A stretch of 64,000 nt of DNA from Antedon mediterranea (taxonomy: Eukaryota > Echinodermata > Crinoidea > Comatulida > Antedonidae): contig NC_092677.1 of NCBI RefSeq assembly GCF_964355755.1, forward strand, positions 12,176,601-12,240,600. The letters are read 5' to 3'. Below, in pieces: positions 23,079-34,700 of this stretch. Within the stretch, counting starts at the first letter, position 1. Every line of letters starts with the position of its first letter. The notes beneath the pieces were generated by a model, which saw only the letters and a list, made by a program, of their open reading frames with translations, was not told the DNA's origin and did no database searches. Made by a program: the position numbers and the translations under genes.

Positions 23079-25723
23079 TACGATTTCGAAAATTCAACTC
23101 TGAGAAAGATTCCATGAATTTTTATCGAGCAAAACTAATGTTGTATTTGCCATGGCGAGATGAAGAGACTGACTTGATTGGTAACTATCCGGATTTCGAA
23201 TCTCATTATCATGCAGTTTGTCATCGAGTTCGTAAAAAGGAAGCAAAATTCACTGAAAACCTTGACCTCATAGATCAAGCAATTCACGAGAACGCAGTGT
23301 ATGGGCCCCCAGAACATGCATGGGCAAATGTCGCACCTGGTACGGAACATGCTAATTTGCAAGATGTAAATGAAGGTGTCGAAATTGAACGTCACATACA
23401 CCAAGAAGACCTAGATGCAAATGCTGCAATGCTTGAGGAACCAGGATGTGGTCCAACGTCAGATTTGATTGCACGTTATCAAATTGAAACTGATAGAGAA
23501 CTGCTTTCACCCAGTGATTACAGAAAAATGGTGCGCGGTTTGAATGAGAAACAACGACAAATTGTGTTTTATCATAGAAATTGGTGCAAACATACAGTTA
23601 TAGCCATCAAAAACAAACAGAAAGTAATTCCGTACAGAATCTTTCTCAGTGGACCGGGTGGAGCAGGAAAAACTCACGTGATCAGACTGATTCATTCAGA
23701 CACCAGAAAGCTGCTTTCACTTTCACGGATCATAAAGCCAAATGATGTGACAGTTCTTCTGACAGCACCAACAGGTGTGGCAGCTTTTAACGTGGGAGGT
23801 ATGACAGTCCATTCTGCTTTGCTATTAAGAGTCAAGAAATATGGACAAGGAGGTGAACCACTTACGTTTGAGAAGTTAAACACCCTGCGATCTAAACTTG
23901 AGAACCTACAGCTGGTCATCATTGATGAAGTTTCAATGATTGGTTCCGATTTGCTGCTCAACATTCACAAGCGATTAGATGAAATTAAAGGTCAGTCTGG
24001 TGACGATATTTTGTTTGGCAACGTTTGTATTCTTGCTGTAGGAGACCTATACCAGCTACCGCCTGTGAAACAGTCACCCATTTATGCTCCAGTACATGAT
24101 AGAATGGAGAGACTCAATGGTTCACTGTGGAAAGACCACTTTCAACTACATGAGTTGGATAAAGTTATGCGACAGAAAGATGATCAAGCTTTTGCCGAAA
24201 TGCTTTGTCGAATCAGAGTTGGCAAACAAACTGACGATGATATTGAAATGCTGAAATCCCGAGTGATATCTGCAGAAGACGAAAACTATCCGGAAGATGC
24301 CTTGCATGTATATGCTTTAAATCGTGATGTTGATGAAAGAAATGAGAGAAAACTGGAATGTCTTGCACCGCTTGAAGAACAACGAACTCGTATCTTCGCG
24401 TCGGATGACAAACGTGACAGCACAGGTTTGGTAAATTTAGAGAATATCGGATCTTCTAAAAAACGTTCCGAGACAGCGGGATTGCACACAGTGTTGATTC
24501 TAACTGAAGGAGCACGAGTCATGCTGACATATAACGTTGACACAGCAGATGGTTTGGTAAATGGCGTCATAGGAACGGTTACATCAGTGGTAAGAAACGA
24601 CAAAGGGAAGGTACTAACTGTTCTTGTTTGCTTTGATAATGAGCAGGTTGGACTAAAGGCAAGATCTACAAGCCAATGGAAAGACATATACCCACTTGCA
24701 GTTCCAATTAAGCGTCATGAAGGAAAATTTGATAAAGGTGGGAAGAAAGGTGCACAAATTGCCCGGAGGCAGTTTCCTTTGACGTTAGCGTGGGCTGTGA
24801 CAATTCATAAATGTCAAGGACTCACTGTTGATCAGATTGTTGTTAGTATGAAAAATTCCAGACGGTTTGGACAAGGACAAGCCTATGTGGCATTTAGTCG
24901 TGTGCGATCTTTGAATGGTCTCTTCATCACAGATTTTGACGAGACAGGAATTAGAACCAGCCAAAAAATAGAAACAGAAATGAATGAAATGCGTGATCAA
25001 TTGGTGCATTCTATTCCAAAGCCAAACTTTGTCAAACTTCCCAAACCTGAATGGATCACACTTGGTCATCTCAATGTTCACTACTTCTTAGAGAAATTAT
25101 GTGACTTAAACAGCCACCATGAAACTGAACTTCTGGCAAAGACAGATGTCATGTGCTTTACCGAGACCTATTTGAAAAAGGAGCACATCATCGATCAATT
25201 TTTAATGATGCATAACTATATAGCGTTCAGAGAAGATGTGCCAGATGAACAAAATTACGCTGGCAGACATGGTGTTATGATATGTGCGTCACCAGACTTA
25301 AGACCATTGGAGCTTCCTTTGATCTCAGTAACTGGACTAGAATCAAATGTAGTTGTTCTCACGACAACAACATCTCGACTAATCGTTGCCGTTATATATA
25401 GAAAACCTTCACATTCAACAAAAGATTTCTTGCATTTACTAGACTCACTGCTTGCCCTGATGCCCTTGAATATTCCAACAATTATACTTGGTGATTTCAA
25501 TGATAATTTACTGAATGAGAAACAGTCCTCATTAACATATTTCATGGAGCGCAATGGCTTTAAGCAGTATGTGTGCAGAGCGACAACTGATGGCGGATCT
25601 TTGTTGGATCATATTTACTTTAACAGACATGATATTAATTTGAATGGTACTGTTCAGATTCATGTGCAGGATGTGTATTACTCAGACCATGACGCAGTAT
25701 TCTTATCAACAAACTGTTTATGA
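23075..25723 (+). CDS. Helentron helicase and EEP endonuclease part
   Basis: 882 codons in the -1 frame relative to the preceding frame. The GTG at 23,075 is not a credible start, so this is the C-terminal half of the same polyprotein. Domains: linker RFRKFNSEKD/LMLYLPWRDEE typical of Helitrons; PIF1-type SF1B helicase with Walker A GPGGAGKT (about 193-200), Walker B IIDE (about 282-285), GDLYQLPPV, TIHKCQGLT (about 576) and QAYVAFSR (about 603); then a fused endonuclease/exonuclease/phosphatase domain from about residue 665 with TLGHLNV, CFTETYL, ILGDFND (about 802) and SDHDAVF (about 868). All expected acidic and His catalytic motifs are visible. The helicase unwinds DNA during rolling-circle transfer; the EEP domain is characteristic of Helentrons. 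Stop at 25,721-25,723. Confidence 0.93.
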   Translation: MIRFRKFNSEKDSMNFYRAKLMLYLPWRDEETDLIGNYPDFESHYHAVCHRVRKKEAKFTENLDLIDQAIHENAVYGPPEHAWANVAPGTEHANLQDVNEGVEIERHIHQEDLDANAAMLEEPGCGPTSDLIARYQIETDRELLSPSDYRKMVRGLNEKQRQIVFYHRNWCKHTVIAIKNKQKVIPYRIFLSGPGGAGKTHVIRLIHSDTRKLLSLSRIIKPNDVTVLLTAPTGVAAFNVGGMTVHSALLLRVKKYGQGGEPLTFEKLNTLRSKLENLQLVIIDEVSMIGSDLLLNIHKRLDEIKGQSGDDILFGNVCILAVGDLYQLPPVKQSPIYAPVHDRMERLNGSLWKDHFQLHELDKVMRQKDDQAFAEMLCRIRVGKQTDDDIEMLKSRVISAEDENYPEDALHVYALNRDVDERNERKLECLAPLEEQRTRIFASDDKRDSTGLVNLENIGSSKKRSETAGLHTVLILTEGARVMLTYNVDTADGLVNGVIGTVTSVVRNDKGKVLTVLVCFDNEQVGLKARSTSQWKDIYPLAVPIKRHEGKFDKGGKKGAQIARRQFPLTLAWAVTIHKCQGLTVDQIVVSMKNSRRFGQGQAYVAFSRVRSLNGLFITDFDETGIRTSQKIETEMNEMRDQLVHSIPKPNFVKLPKPEWITLGHLNVHYFLEKLCDLNSHHETELLAKTDVMCFTETYLKKEHIIDQFLMMHNYIAFREDVPDEQNYAGRHGVMICASPDLRPLELPLISVTGLESNVVVLTTTTSRLIVAVIYRKPSHSTKDFLHLLDSLLALMPLNIPTIILGDFNDNLLNEKQSSLTYFMERNGFKQYVCRATTDGGSLLDHIYFNRHDINLNGTVQIHVQDVYYSDHDAVFLSTNCL

Positions 25724-25951
25724 AGAGACATTTGATCTGATATGTAATATAATATAATAATAATACAGAATAATATCCGCCAAGTCACATGCTATGATAT
25801 GCACTTGATTTGAGGTAGATATTTGAAATAAAACCGAAGTGTTTTCGAATTATGTGTTTTGACCTAATTGTATTGTAGTAATGTGGAGTCATTCGAATCA
25901 AAAGCGTGTGTAAGCGATTTTGGTGTAAAGGTAAATCAAAATTGGCCTCCT

Positions 25952-26275
25952 AAACAAACTTGACCTTGACCGATTTGAACCCGATCAAAGTTCAGTATAT
26001 TATGTCATAAACCTCCCATGTAACATAAAAATAGTGACATAATTTCTCTAGATTTAATTATAAATCAGCCGTATAATTTATATACTAAGAAATATACTTG
26101 AACAAACAATAAAAAAAAATCTGATTTCGTTTCATTTCCCAAGGTGAGACTCGATCTCGGTAACTTAAATGCTGTAGACACCAGCATGCACAGAACACCG
26201 AGCCATACACAACTGACTAACATTTGAAGAAAGATTCCTATGTGTATTTACCATTGTGAGCGATAGAGCAATGAC
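25952..26275 (-). mobile_element. tRNA-derived SINE inside array unit (copy 5)
   Basis: Same junction after ggcctcct and same head flank as the copies at 6,022 and 9,835, with B box and A box in minus orientation. A small insertion (gcat) disrupts the region between A and B boxes. Confidence 0.7.
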
Positions 26276-27361
26276 AAACACACACGCAACCCGAACCGAA
26301 CAATAGAACAGCACGCGGAAAAAACACACGGGTGAATTTGAAAAGAAATAGGTTTTTAAAACTATTCGCATCAAAAAACCTGTACATTAAATGTAATTAT
26401 GTTTTAAAATTACAAATCACAAATTATAACACTTGCCTCTTGTACAAAAATGAAGTTTTTTGGACAAGTAGTTCTCGAGAAAATGCAATTTAAGTACTTG
26501 TTAATTTAAGACTGCTCACCGGCTTTTTATAATTCTGTCCTATCTTTTAACACTAGCAGGTCTGAAAATAATAATTAAAAGTGGCCCAGAATTGGAACCG
26601 TGGTCCGGATTTTAACCAAAATTGGGCGGTGTCTTCCTTGCACCAGGTGACATGTATGGTAGTAATTTGGAGTCATTCGAATCAAAACTGTGAGCGCTAG
26701 AGTGATGACAAACAAACAAACAAACAAACAAACAAACTAGCCTTCGCGCATAGCGCGATACTTGGCCAAATCAAAATTGGCCTCCTGACATTGACCCAAT
26801 TTTCACCAAAAGTGTGTGTCTTATGCTGTGTGATTTAGGCTAATTTCACTACAATCATGTGTATACAAGTTTGGTGTACAGGTTATGTAACCAGCCTTTC
26901 AACGAACAATAGCTTCAGTCGGCTAACAATAGAACAGCAACGCGAAAAACACACTGGTGATATTGAAGAGAAATAGGTTTTGTAAACTACTCGCATCAAA
27001 AAACCTGTATATTAAATCAATTAATGTTGTAAAATTACAAATCACCAATTATAACTCTTGCCTCTTGTACAAAAATGAAGTTTTTTGGAGAAGTAGTTCT
27101 CGAGAAAATGCAATTTTAGTTTACTTGTTAATTTAAGACTGCTCACCGGCCTTTGATAATTCTGTCCTTTCTTTTAACACTAGCAGGTCTGAAAATAATT
27201 TTTAAAAGTGGCCCAGATTTGGAACCGTGGTCCAGATTTTAACCAAAATTGGGCGGTGTCGTCCTTGCACCAGGTGACATGTATGGTATTAATTTGGAGT
27301 CATTCGAATCAAAACTGTGAGCGCTAGAGTGATGACAAACAAACAAACAAACACACAAACC

Positions 27362-27640
27362 GCACCAATCAACATACTTGGCCAATTTTCAATTTGGCCA
27401 AGTAACAAACACACAAACCAAACAGATCAACATACTTGGCCAATTTTCAATTTGGCCAAGTAACAAACACACAAACCGCACCAATCAACATACTTGGCCA
27501 ATTTTCAATTTGGCCAAGTAACAAACAAACAAACACACAAACCAAACAGATCAACATACTTGGCCAATTTTCAATTTGGCCAAGTAACAAACACACACAC
27601 AAACCGCACCAATCAACATACTTGGCCAAGTAACAAACAC
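27362..27640. repeat. ~57-bp minisatellite with internal hairpin
   Basis: Five tandem units, each holding the palindromic pair cttggccaattttcaatttggccaag plus (AAAC/AC)n. Spacers alternate between ccaaacagatcaacat and ccgcaccaatcaacat. The same unit occurs singly or doubly at many array junctions (for example 60-170, 5,880-5,965, 9,660-9,785, 11,240-11,425). Confidence 0.85.
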
Positions 27641-27679
27641 ACGCTACCGATTACATATACCTCCTTGCCGGAGGTAAAA

Positions 27680-28250
27680 TATATATATAAACATTAAAAA
27701 TAAAGCTCAGCAAAACAGACAAATATAAAGAGATATCAAAAAAGTAATGAGTAAGATTGCACGTTATCAATTAAAGACCATTATAGTTATCATAATTATT
27801 ATTAATATTAAATATTGCGTTCAAAATGCTTTTTAATATGTGATTTGAAAGTTTAAATTAGTTGGAAGAGCGCTTTACTGTATGTATTGTTTAAATCATG
27901 TGTTTTAGCCCAAAAAATTGTTGTCAAGTGTCAATTGTATTACCTCAAAGTTATGCTAAACATGATCTGACTACTTGACTCCCCAATGCAAAAAAAACAG
28001 TTACTATACTAGTATCAACTACCACATAATAGTACAGTAGGCTACCAACTGCTTATTTAGGTATAAATTTAACACTAGTCATCTGCGAAGTCTTAGGGTC
28101 TAGAAGTATGAACGTCATGGCCTTATTTGAACAGTACAGTAGGCCTATATTGTATGGAATTTGCACATTATAAATTTATAATAAATTATTATATGTTATT
28201 TATTTTAATACCTTTTAATTGAAATTTTTATCAGTCCCGCTGAGGTTTTT
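27680..28250. other. AT-rich intergenic or intronic DNA
   Basis: No coding exon, RNA gene or recognisable repeat seen. If the lectin-like receptor gene continues to the left, this is intron. Confidence 0.5.
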
Positions 28251-28580
28251 ATTTTGTTTATTTTTTTAATTTTTTTTTTGTGGACCTTGATCTTTGACCC
28301 TGACCCTTCAAAATTTAACCACAATTATATGATGAGTCATTGATCATTGAGAATCGGATAAAAACTGTGGTCTCTAGTCAGTAAAATAGTTTTTTGTTAG
28401 TTTTGACCTTGAACTATGACTTTTTCCCTCACAATCGAACTCGTCCAAGCTTTTGGGGCATAGATCATTGTGGCCAAATTCGGATGAAAACTGTGGCCTC
28501 CAGGCTGTTCAGAGACACACATACACGCACGCGCAAAGATACAGGGGTGAAAATATAACCTCCTTGGCGGAGGTAATAAA
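28250..28580 (-). mobile_element. Older Helentron-like non-autonomous element, 5' part
   Basis: On the minus strand it starts with TTACCTCCGCCAAGGAGGTT, the same 5' terminal sequence as the element at 48,447, followed by a different body that includes runs such as tgaccttgaactatgac. No 3' hairpin end was found, so it is probably truncated. Confidence 0.5.
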
Positions 28581-28658
28581 GAGATATTTAAATCATATGT
28601 ACATGAGTATTTGTTACAATACATCAGAATATTTCTATAAAAACAACATGGTACTTAC

Positions 28659-28790
28659 TTTCAGTGCATTTGTAACCCTTCAAACCTGATGGACATACAA
28701 AGCCAATCGGAGACAGGAGGCTTATAAGAGTTTCATGAAGGTCTCCTGCATTAGATGAGGAGCAATCCTCACTACCACATTCAGTGTCAA
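28659..28790 (-). CDS. Receptor gene exon: Cys-containing EGF-like module
   Basis: 132 bp, phase 1 at both ends; acceptor TTCTTAAG, donor GTAAGT. Encodes CGSEDCSSSNAGDLHETLI, then GFVCPSGLKGYKCTE. The C-terminal half looks like the end of an EGF module, while the first half is atypical. The TTAAG acceptor is weaker than its neighbours. This is the leftmost exon I can support. Confidence 0.6.
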
Positions 28791-31700
28791 CTTAAGAAAT
28801 AGGCAAAGTATTGTGTTTTAATATACATGTATGTGACAAACCTAGAAAGAATTATGTACAGTCAAGATGACATGTTAAAATACCACATAAAGAAAAGGTT
28901 GAATAGTGTTCTCACCATTTTCACATCGTGTACCACTATACCCAGGTGGACAGCTGCAGGTACAACTGCCATAAGAATTTCCACCATTGTAACAATCTGG
29001 ACAATCGGAAGAAAATTTAGTACAACTAAGATTTATTATAGTTTTGAGAACCATATATCTGAGACATTTTCTATAGAAGTTGGAGAATATAATTTTTTTT
29101 TTATCTATTGTAACAATTGTACTGATTTTGCTTACAAGGTTCACAGTGAGCACCACTAAAACCAGCTGGACAAACACAGGTGCAATAACTGACATCACAA
29201 TGTCCACCATGACAATATGGACAACCAGAAGAACAAGACGGGATTACAGAAGTTGGAAAAGCTGTAAAAACAATGCATACAACACATTTGTTATTCTTTG
29301 TAGCACTTTCAATTTATAAACTTCAAAATAGGGAATAGTCCAGTGATCAAAATATACTAGGCAACAAACTCAATATCATGTTTCTCAATCTTCAATAATA
29401 TACAAATAATGAATGTTTCGCCTCGTTGAGATATAGCAAATTCATGTCAATTGAATCAGATTGAATAAAAGGGTAGGCTTTTGATTCACATTAAAACAGT
29501 AACATTTATTTTTTTTTTTAAATAATATTAAATATTATATTTATTTGAATTTTATTATTATTATTATTATTTATTAACACACCTACTGTAATGTAATTAC
29601 TGTATGTAACCAAATGATCAAACATTTCTAGGCTAAAGCACCTAGGCCTAGCCTAATACTAACAGGCCTAGAAAGGCAGTGATACTATTACGAAACTTCG
29701 AAAGGCAATTGAAACTTATGTAGGCTAATTCTGTTTTTTCCAACGTTTTGTTAAAGATGTTCCCATTTTTTCATCAAAATTATACAAAAGATCTAAAGCT
29801 AATTTAAATGCTTTTTTTGGTCTAAATTAGTACATCTCTCCAATAATGTACTTCCATCACGATACCAGTCATCACACTCAATCTTCATGGCAGAAGTACA
29901 AAATAGGTGGCGCTGTTGTTGTATTTCAAAAGTAATTGTATGAAATAAAATATTTTTCAAATGCGATAAGATTTTTTTTCGTACATGTCAAAAATTACTA
30001 GTAATAAATTGTTAATTAATTTTATATTTGTTAAATAGATAGAATATCTTTAATTTTAGTTTAATTACTTTAAGAATACAAACCTGATATTTCACAAACA
30101 TACTGCATATGTTTAACAAAACAGAAGTCATATCCGAAGTGGTATTGATCTTTACTCACAAAATACCCACACTTCTTAAAATTTGCCTTGTCAACGCTGA
30201 ATGAAGGTGGGCTACAGTCTAACCAGTGACAATTACCATTGAATGCTTCACAAAAACATCCTGAAGCAGAATACAGAAGGTATTACATTTTTAATCATTA
30301 CCAAACCTATAAATGGCTGCTCCGGGTATAAATTTCAATTGTGTATTAATATACTGTACCTTTTTAACAAAATTAATAATAATCTCTTTCCTAAAAAGTG
30401 GTGTTTCAGGAATCTGTGTAAAATTGGAAGTTATTTAGATTTATATACTTTTTTCCCCTACGAAAAAGGTCTCAAATTTACATAAATGAAAACATTTTTA
30501 AAACGGCTTATTCATGATGCTTGTTCTGTTTGACAAAAAATAAGTGGGATTTATATTGTAAATGTTGTTGTAAAGGTTTACACTTTATAACAAACACTTT
30601 AAACACTGGAAATATCCTTTAATTTATGAATTATATTGTAGTTGGACAAGTTTGTGTGTGTGCGCTTAAATCTTTAAATTCTTCTTCTTTTATGTATATT
30701 GGAAATACTGAATAGAAAAAGTACATGAGCATACCTATCCAATATTTATTAGTAGTATTAGTTCTTCTCTGGATGTACTCAATTTCAGCCTCGGTTTTAA
30801 TTAGGGCTAAATCTCCATTTTCAACTTTCATACATTCCAATCTAGCATCTTTCCATGTAATTGGTGTGGACGACGTGACAAATCGGTAACACGAGCCTTC
30901 AAAACCAGTCTCCCAACCATCAAACATGCTACAAGGATCTGAAAAGGCAAAATGTTATTTAGAATAAAATAATAGTTATAAAATGGGATCTGAGAAAGAG
31001 GACTTTATTCTTACAGTATCATCATTTAATATTAACAGAAAGAGAAACCTGTAATTTTATTTTTTTATCTCAATGTGTCTCAATCGATTTTATCAACTTT
31101 TGTTCGACTTTAGTAATTGCATTTTATTGATGGTAGGTACGAGTTTTCACTGTCAATGTATTTGACCCTTATTTTTAATGAATTATGTGTTATAGGCAGT
31201 CTAAAGTAACAAGGTTCTAAAATAAAAAAATATATAGATCATATAGGTCATAGAGGTCATGGGGAATACATGAGAAAAGGGAGAGTGAAACACGGTTCGA
31301 GCACATGTTTTTTTTAACAGTTTGCAGGGAATGGGGCAGTGATTAAAAGATGAGCTATTAACTCAATCTTGCCTGACTCCATGATAGCATTTGGTTTAAA
31401 ATTAATAGATATTTTACCATTTTCACAGTGGGTACCACTAAATCCAGGTGGACAGACACAGGTGCAAGATCTGGCATGACAACGTCCACCATTGTAACAA
31501 ATTGGACAATTAAGAGCACAGGATGGGATACCACAATAAGAAGTCGGACATTCTGTAAAGACAGGACAAATCCACAGCACATCAATAATACAATGAAGTA
31601 AAAAAATTCAGGGAATTCAACTGGGTCCCTAACACCTGAATCCATCACAGCATTTTTCAATTTTTTTTTTATTTCCTTTTTTTTTTATTGAAACAATAAT

Positions 31701-34700
31701 GGAAAAAAAGAAATATATATAACTAGAAATAATTAAATTTGAAAATAATAAAAGGTACAAGATTTTGAGTCTGGTTCTGAGAATATAGCAGCTAAAAAAA
31801 CCACATAAAGTACCGTACCTGTGACATATAAATATATAAAATGATGCATCCTAAAATGCCGTTCTCCCTGGTAATAACACTCATACACACCCTCATCTTC
31901 ACGACGAGCATTGACAATGGTCAGGTTTTTCACATCATGTGATGAGTCGCTGTATATAAGTTTGTTGTTATGTCTCCAACGAAGATTGTTTGCAGTGGAT
32001 GCAATCACAGTAAGTGTTACTGTCTCTCCAAGACCAACAGTCACAGATCTCTGGGATGGCTCTACTTTGACATTTGCTTGACAATAACATGGATAATTTT
32101 TTAATTTTAAATAATAAATAAAACAAAATATTAAGCTTTTAACATGTGAAAATCTTGTTGAATTTAACACACTTAGCTATTGTTGATTGAAAAATGTAAC
32201 TGCATAAAAAAAAATTACAACCAGTGCAGTGATCTACTGAAAATTTAATTAATTGATTAATTTGAAACAATAAAGATGAGGAAATCTGTGAGAATGAGAA
32301 AGTATTGAAAATATATATAATTTATATTATACAGTAGAACTCCTTCCTATTCAATAAGCAATAAAAATAACGGGACAATTTTCTAGGAAAAAAACTTCTT
32401 TAATTTCTTTTATTTTCTGTAGAAAAAAATGTATATTCATCAATTTATTATAGTTGGTTATTGTGCTAGTATAAACAGCCTCTAAAGGGACATAAGACAG
32501 ATGAGGAACAATATATTGTCCCTTAATAGAGGTTTCCAATGAATAGGGTGTCTCAACTCTCTACTGCAATTTGTATATAATGTATCAATTTTTTATAAAT
32601 TCTACTTACCAGTTGCCTTTAAAACCATCCATTGTACAGTTGTACTAACACCATTCAATTCAATTCGAATTTGAAAGACACCAACAGGCTCCTCAGATGT
32701 CATTTCGATCGTGACCATTGTGTTTTGACTGTTTGTTTTAACATTCATATTCGGGAAATTTGTCTCCGAAGAGGAAATCTCAGCTTTGTCCGATGTGTAG
32801 CTTGTCAAAGATAGTAATGAACTAATGTAAACATTACTGTCTTCATCCTTATAACACGTTACTGATTTTTCAGAATATAATACTGAGCAATGAACATTTA
32901 ATGGTGGGTCTAAAGAAAAAACAATAAATACATTGAAAAGTTATAAGCAAAAACAATAAATACAAGAATTTTTTTTAACGTAGTCTCAATCTGACAAAGT
33001 TTCCACCTTTCTTTAAAAATAGGACAGTTTGATTCTTAACCTGGTAAAGAATTATAAATATTTTATTTTAATTTAACCTTGTTTTGATTTATATTAGAAT
33101 TATGAAGAATTCCATGAACAAGTTGAAAAGTCTATAACAGTTAATTTTAGTCAGCTTTGGTAAAGTCTTAGACAAAAGTGTTTTTTGAAAAGTAGACAAA
33201 ATGAGGTCACATTTAACAGTGATAAAATTTGTTTCTTAAAGTTATACTGAAATGAGTAAATAAAATAACATAAATATTACTATAAAATATCAAGTAAGTC
33301 GACCATGAAATATACTCACCAAAGATTTCAGAGGTATGATGTTGCACAGGTGTAATCATATATGCTGAAAAAAGATAAAGAAATACATTAAGAATTCCTT
33401 GCCATTTCATTATTACAATCATAGGGTATTTTATATTATCTTATTTGGGAAAATCTGTCAATGTACATTATGTACAAAGGGAGTTTTCCTTCTGAAAATA
33501 TCAAATTTATTAGGGTAGAGACCCAGGTAGAGAACGTGATGATGGAAATGTTACGTTGCATATCATTTGTATACTTGCCTCTTTCACATATGAAATGCAC
33601 TTTAGAATCACAAGAAGATCTTTTCAAAGAAGATCCATTAAACACTACACAATCAAAGGCTTCGTCACCATCCATGGTTGATATGTCTGTAGTAATAATA
33701 ATAATGAAATTTATTCTGCAATCCTTCACAGTGTGGTAGCCATGTTTTATAGCCATATTTTATATGGAATGGTTGCGAGAGGGAAGCAAACTCTTACAAT
33801 ATTGCGGTATACTTAAGGTCAACTCAAACAGCGTCGTACGACAAGGACCTACGAAATGTCTTGACCCGTCGGTGCTGTCTGAGTTGAATCCCGATAAGAT
33901 GGGTCATCTTTAGATAGCGTCGGGCATAGTTTTTAGGTCGTCGCGAGAACTTTAAACTTGTTTTATCTTCTCCCGAGACGACTCGTCGGGCCCCATTATA
34001 TGACGCTAAGTTGGCCTTACGTAACAGCAAAGAAGACCCTTATGCAAGTGACCCCAAAAAGTAGCACATATTTAGATAGTGTAAAAAGAAGCTTCAATTT
34101 GTGCTGAACACAAATGAAATAAAATAAATTAAGCGCTCAGGAACTATGCAAAATACTTGGCAAAATAGGGGGAATACTATTTAATATTTTAAATAAAATT
34201 GAAGATACAGGTAACTCAACTCAACTTAATATAATAAGCTTTTGTGAAGTCATCAATATATATGTTCTATTATCATTATGAAACGATAGTTTTAAAATTA
34301 TGGATGGATTGTGTCGTGTAAACAAAAAAACAAAGCAAGTATTATATTCTTTGGCATGGTAACAAACTTCCTTACTCAGAGCACTCCATGGACTGTGTCC
34401 AATATCCATCTCATAGAATTCTTTTACATTTCGTCTATGATAGCCAATGAAATAGTTGTTCTTCAGATATGGCATCAGTGTATTAAGTTCCTCTTGAGTA
34501 TTAATGACAAGTAAGCTAGAATCAAGCTGTCGGCAAACTTCCATTGCATTGTGATAATTTAACTCATTATCATGATGATAGTAGCAGGAATGTTGAAAGT
34601 ACATGAAATTATTTGGGCAGGCATCTATAATTATGAAAGAATTGATTAAAAAAAAATTTACTACATATAAAAAGTTGCTTACAAAGCCAGATGGCAATTG

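Larger units (their letters stand above)
18810..25880 (+). mobile_element. Autonomous Helentron, nearly intact (limits approximate)
   Basis: Defined by the two-frame Rep/helicase/EEP polyprotein. I could not fix the exact termini: no clear 5' end or 3' hairpin-plus-CTAG was recognised within the AT-rich flanks, so the limits are the last array-like or repeat-like sequence on each side. The element lies between two blocks of Helitron-like tandem units (ending about 15,194 and resuming about 25,880), and its coding strand is opposite to the orientation of those units. Confidence 0.7.
25880..27680 (-). repeat. Right-hand block of the Helitron-like array, with 5' terminus
   Basis: Contains a partial unit, a SINE-bearing unit, one full unit (marker at 26,737) and a terminal minisatellite. 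On the minus strand the block begins at about 27,675 with ACCTCCGGCAAGGAGGTATA, which matches the 5' end of the composite element at 48,447. The array orientation (minus) and its outer 5' end are therefore both visible. Confidence 0.75.

Noticed and set aside
23055-23080. Programmed ribosomal frameshift in the Helentron
   Set aside because: No XXXYYYZ heptamer or clear downstream pseudoknot; loss of one A is simpler.
20269-25554. Multiple minus-strand frames opposite the Helentron
   Set aside because: Shadow frames of the plus-strand polyprotein.
28397-28689. Open frames on both strands around 28.4-28.7 kb
   Set aside because: They lie in a Helentron-like repeat fragment and antisense to the receptor exon; no independent support.
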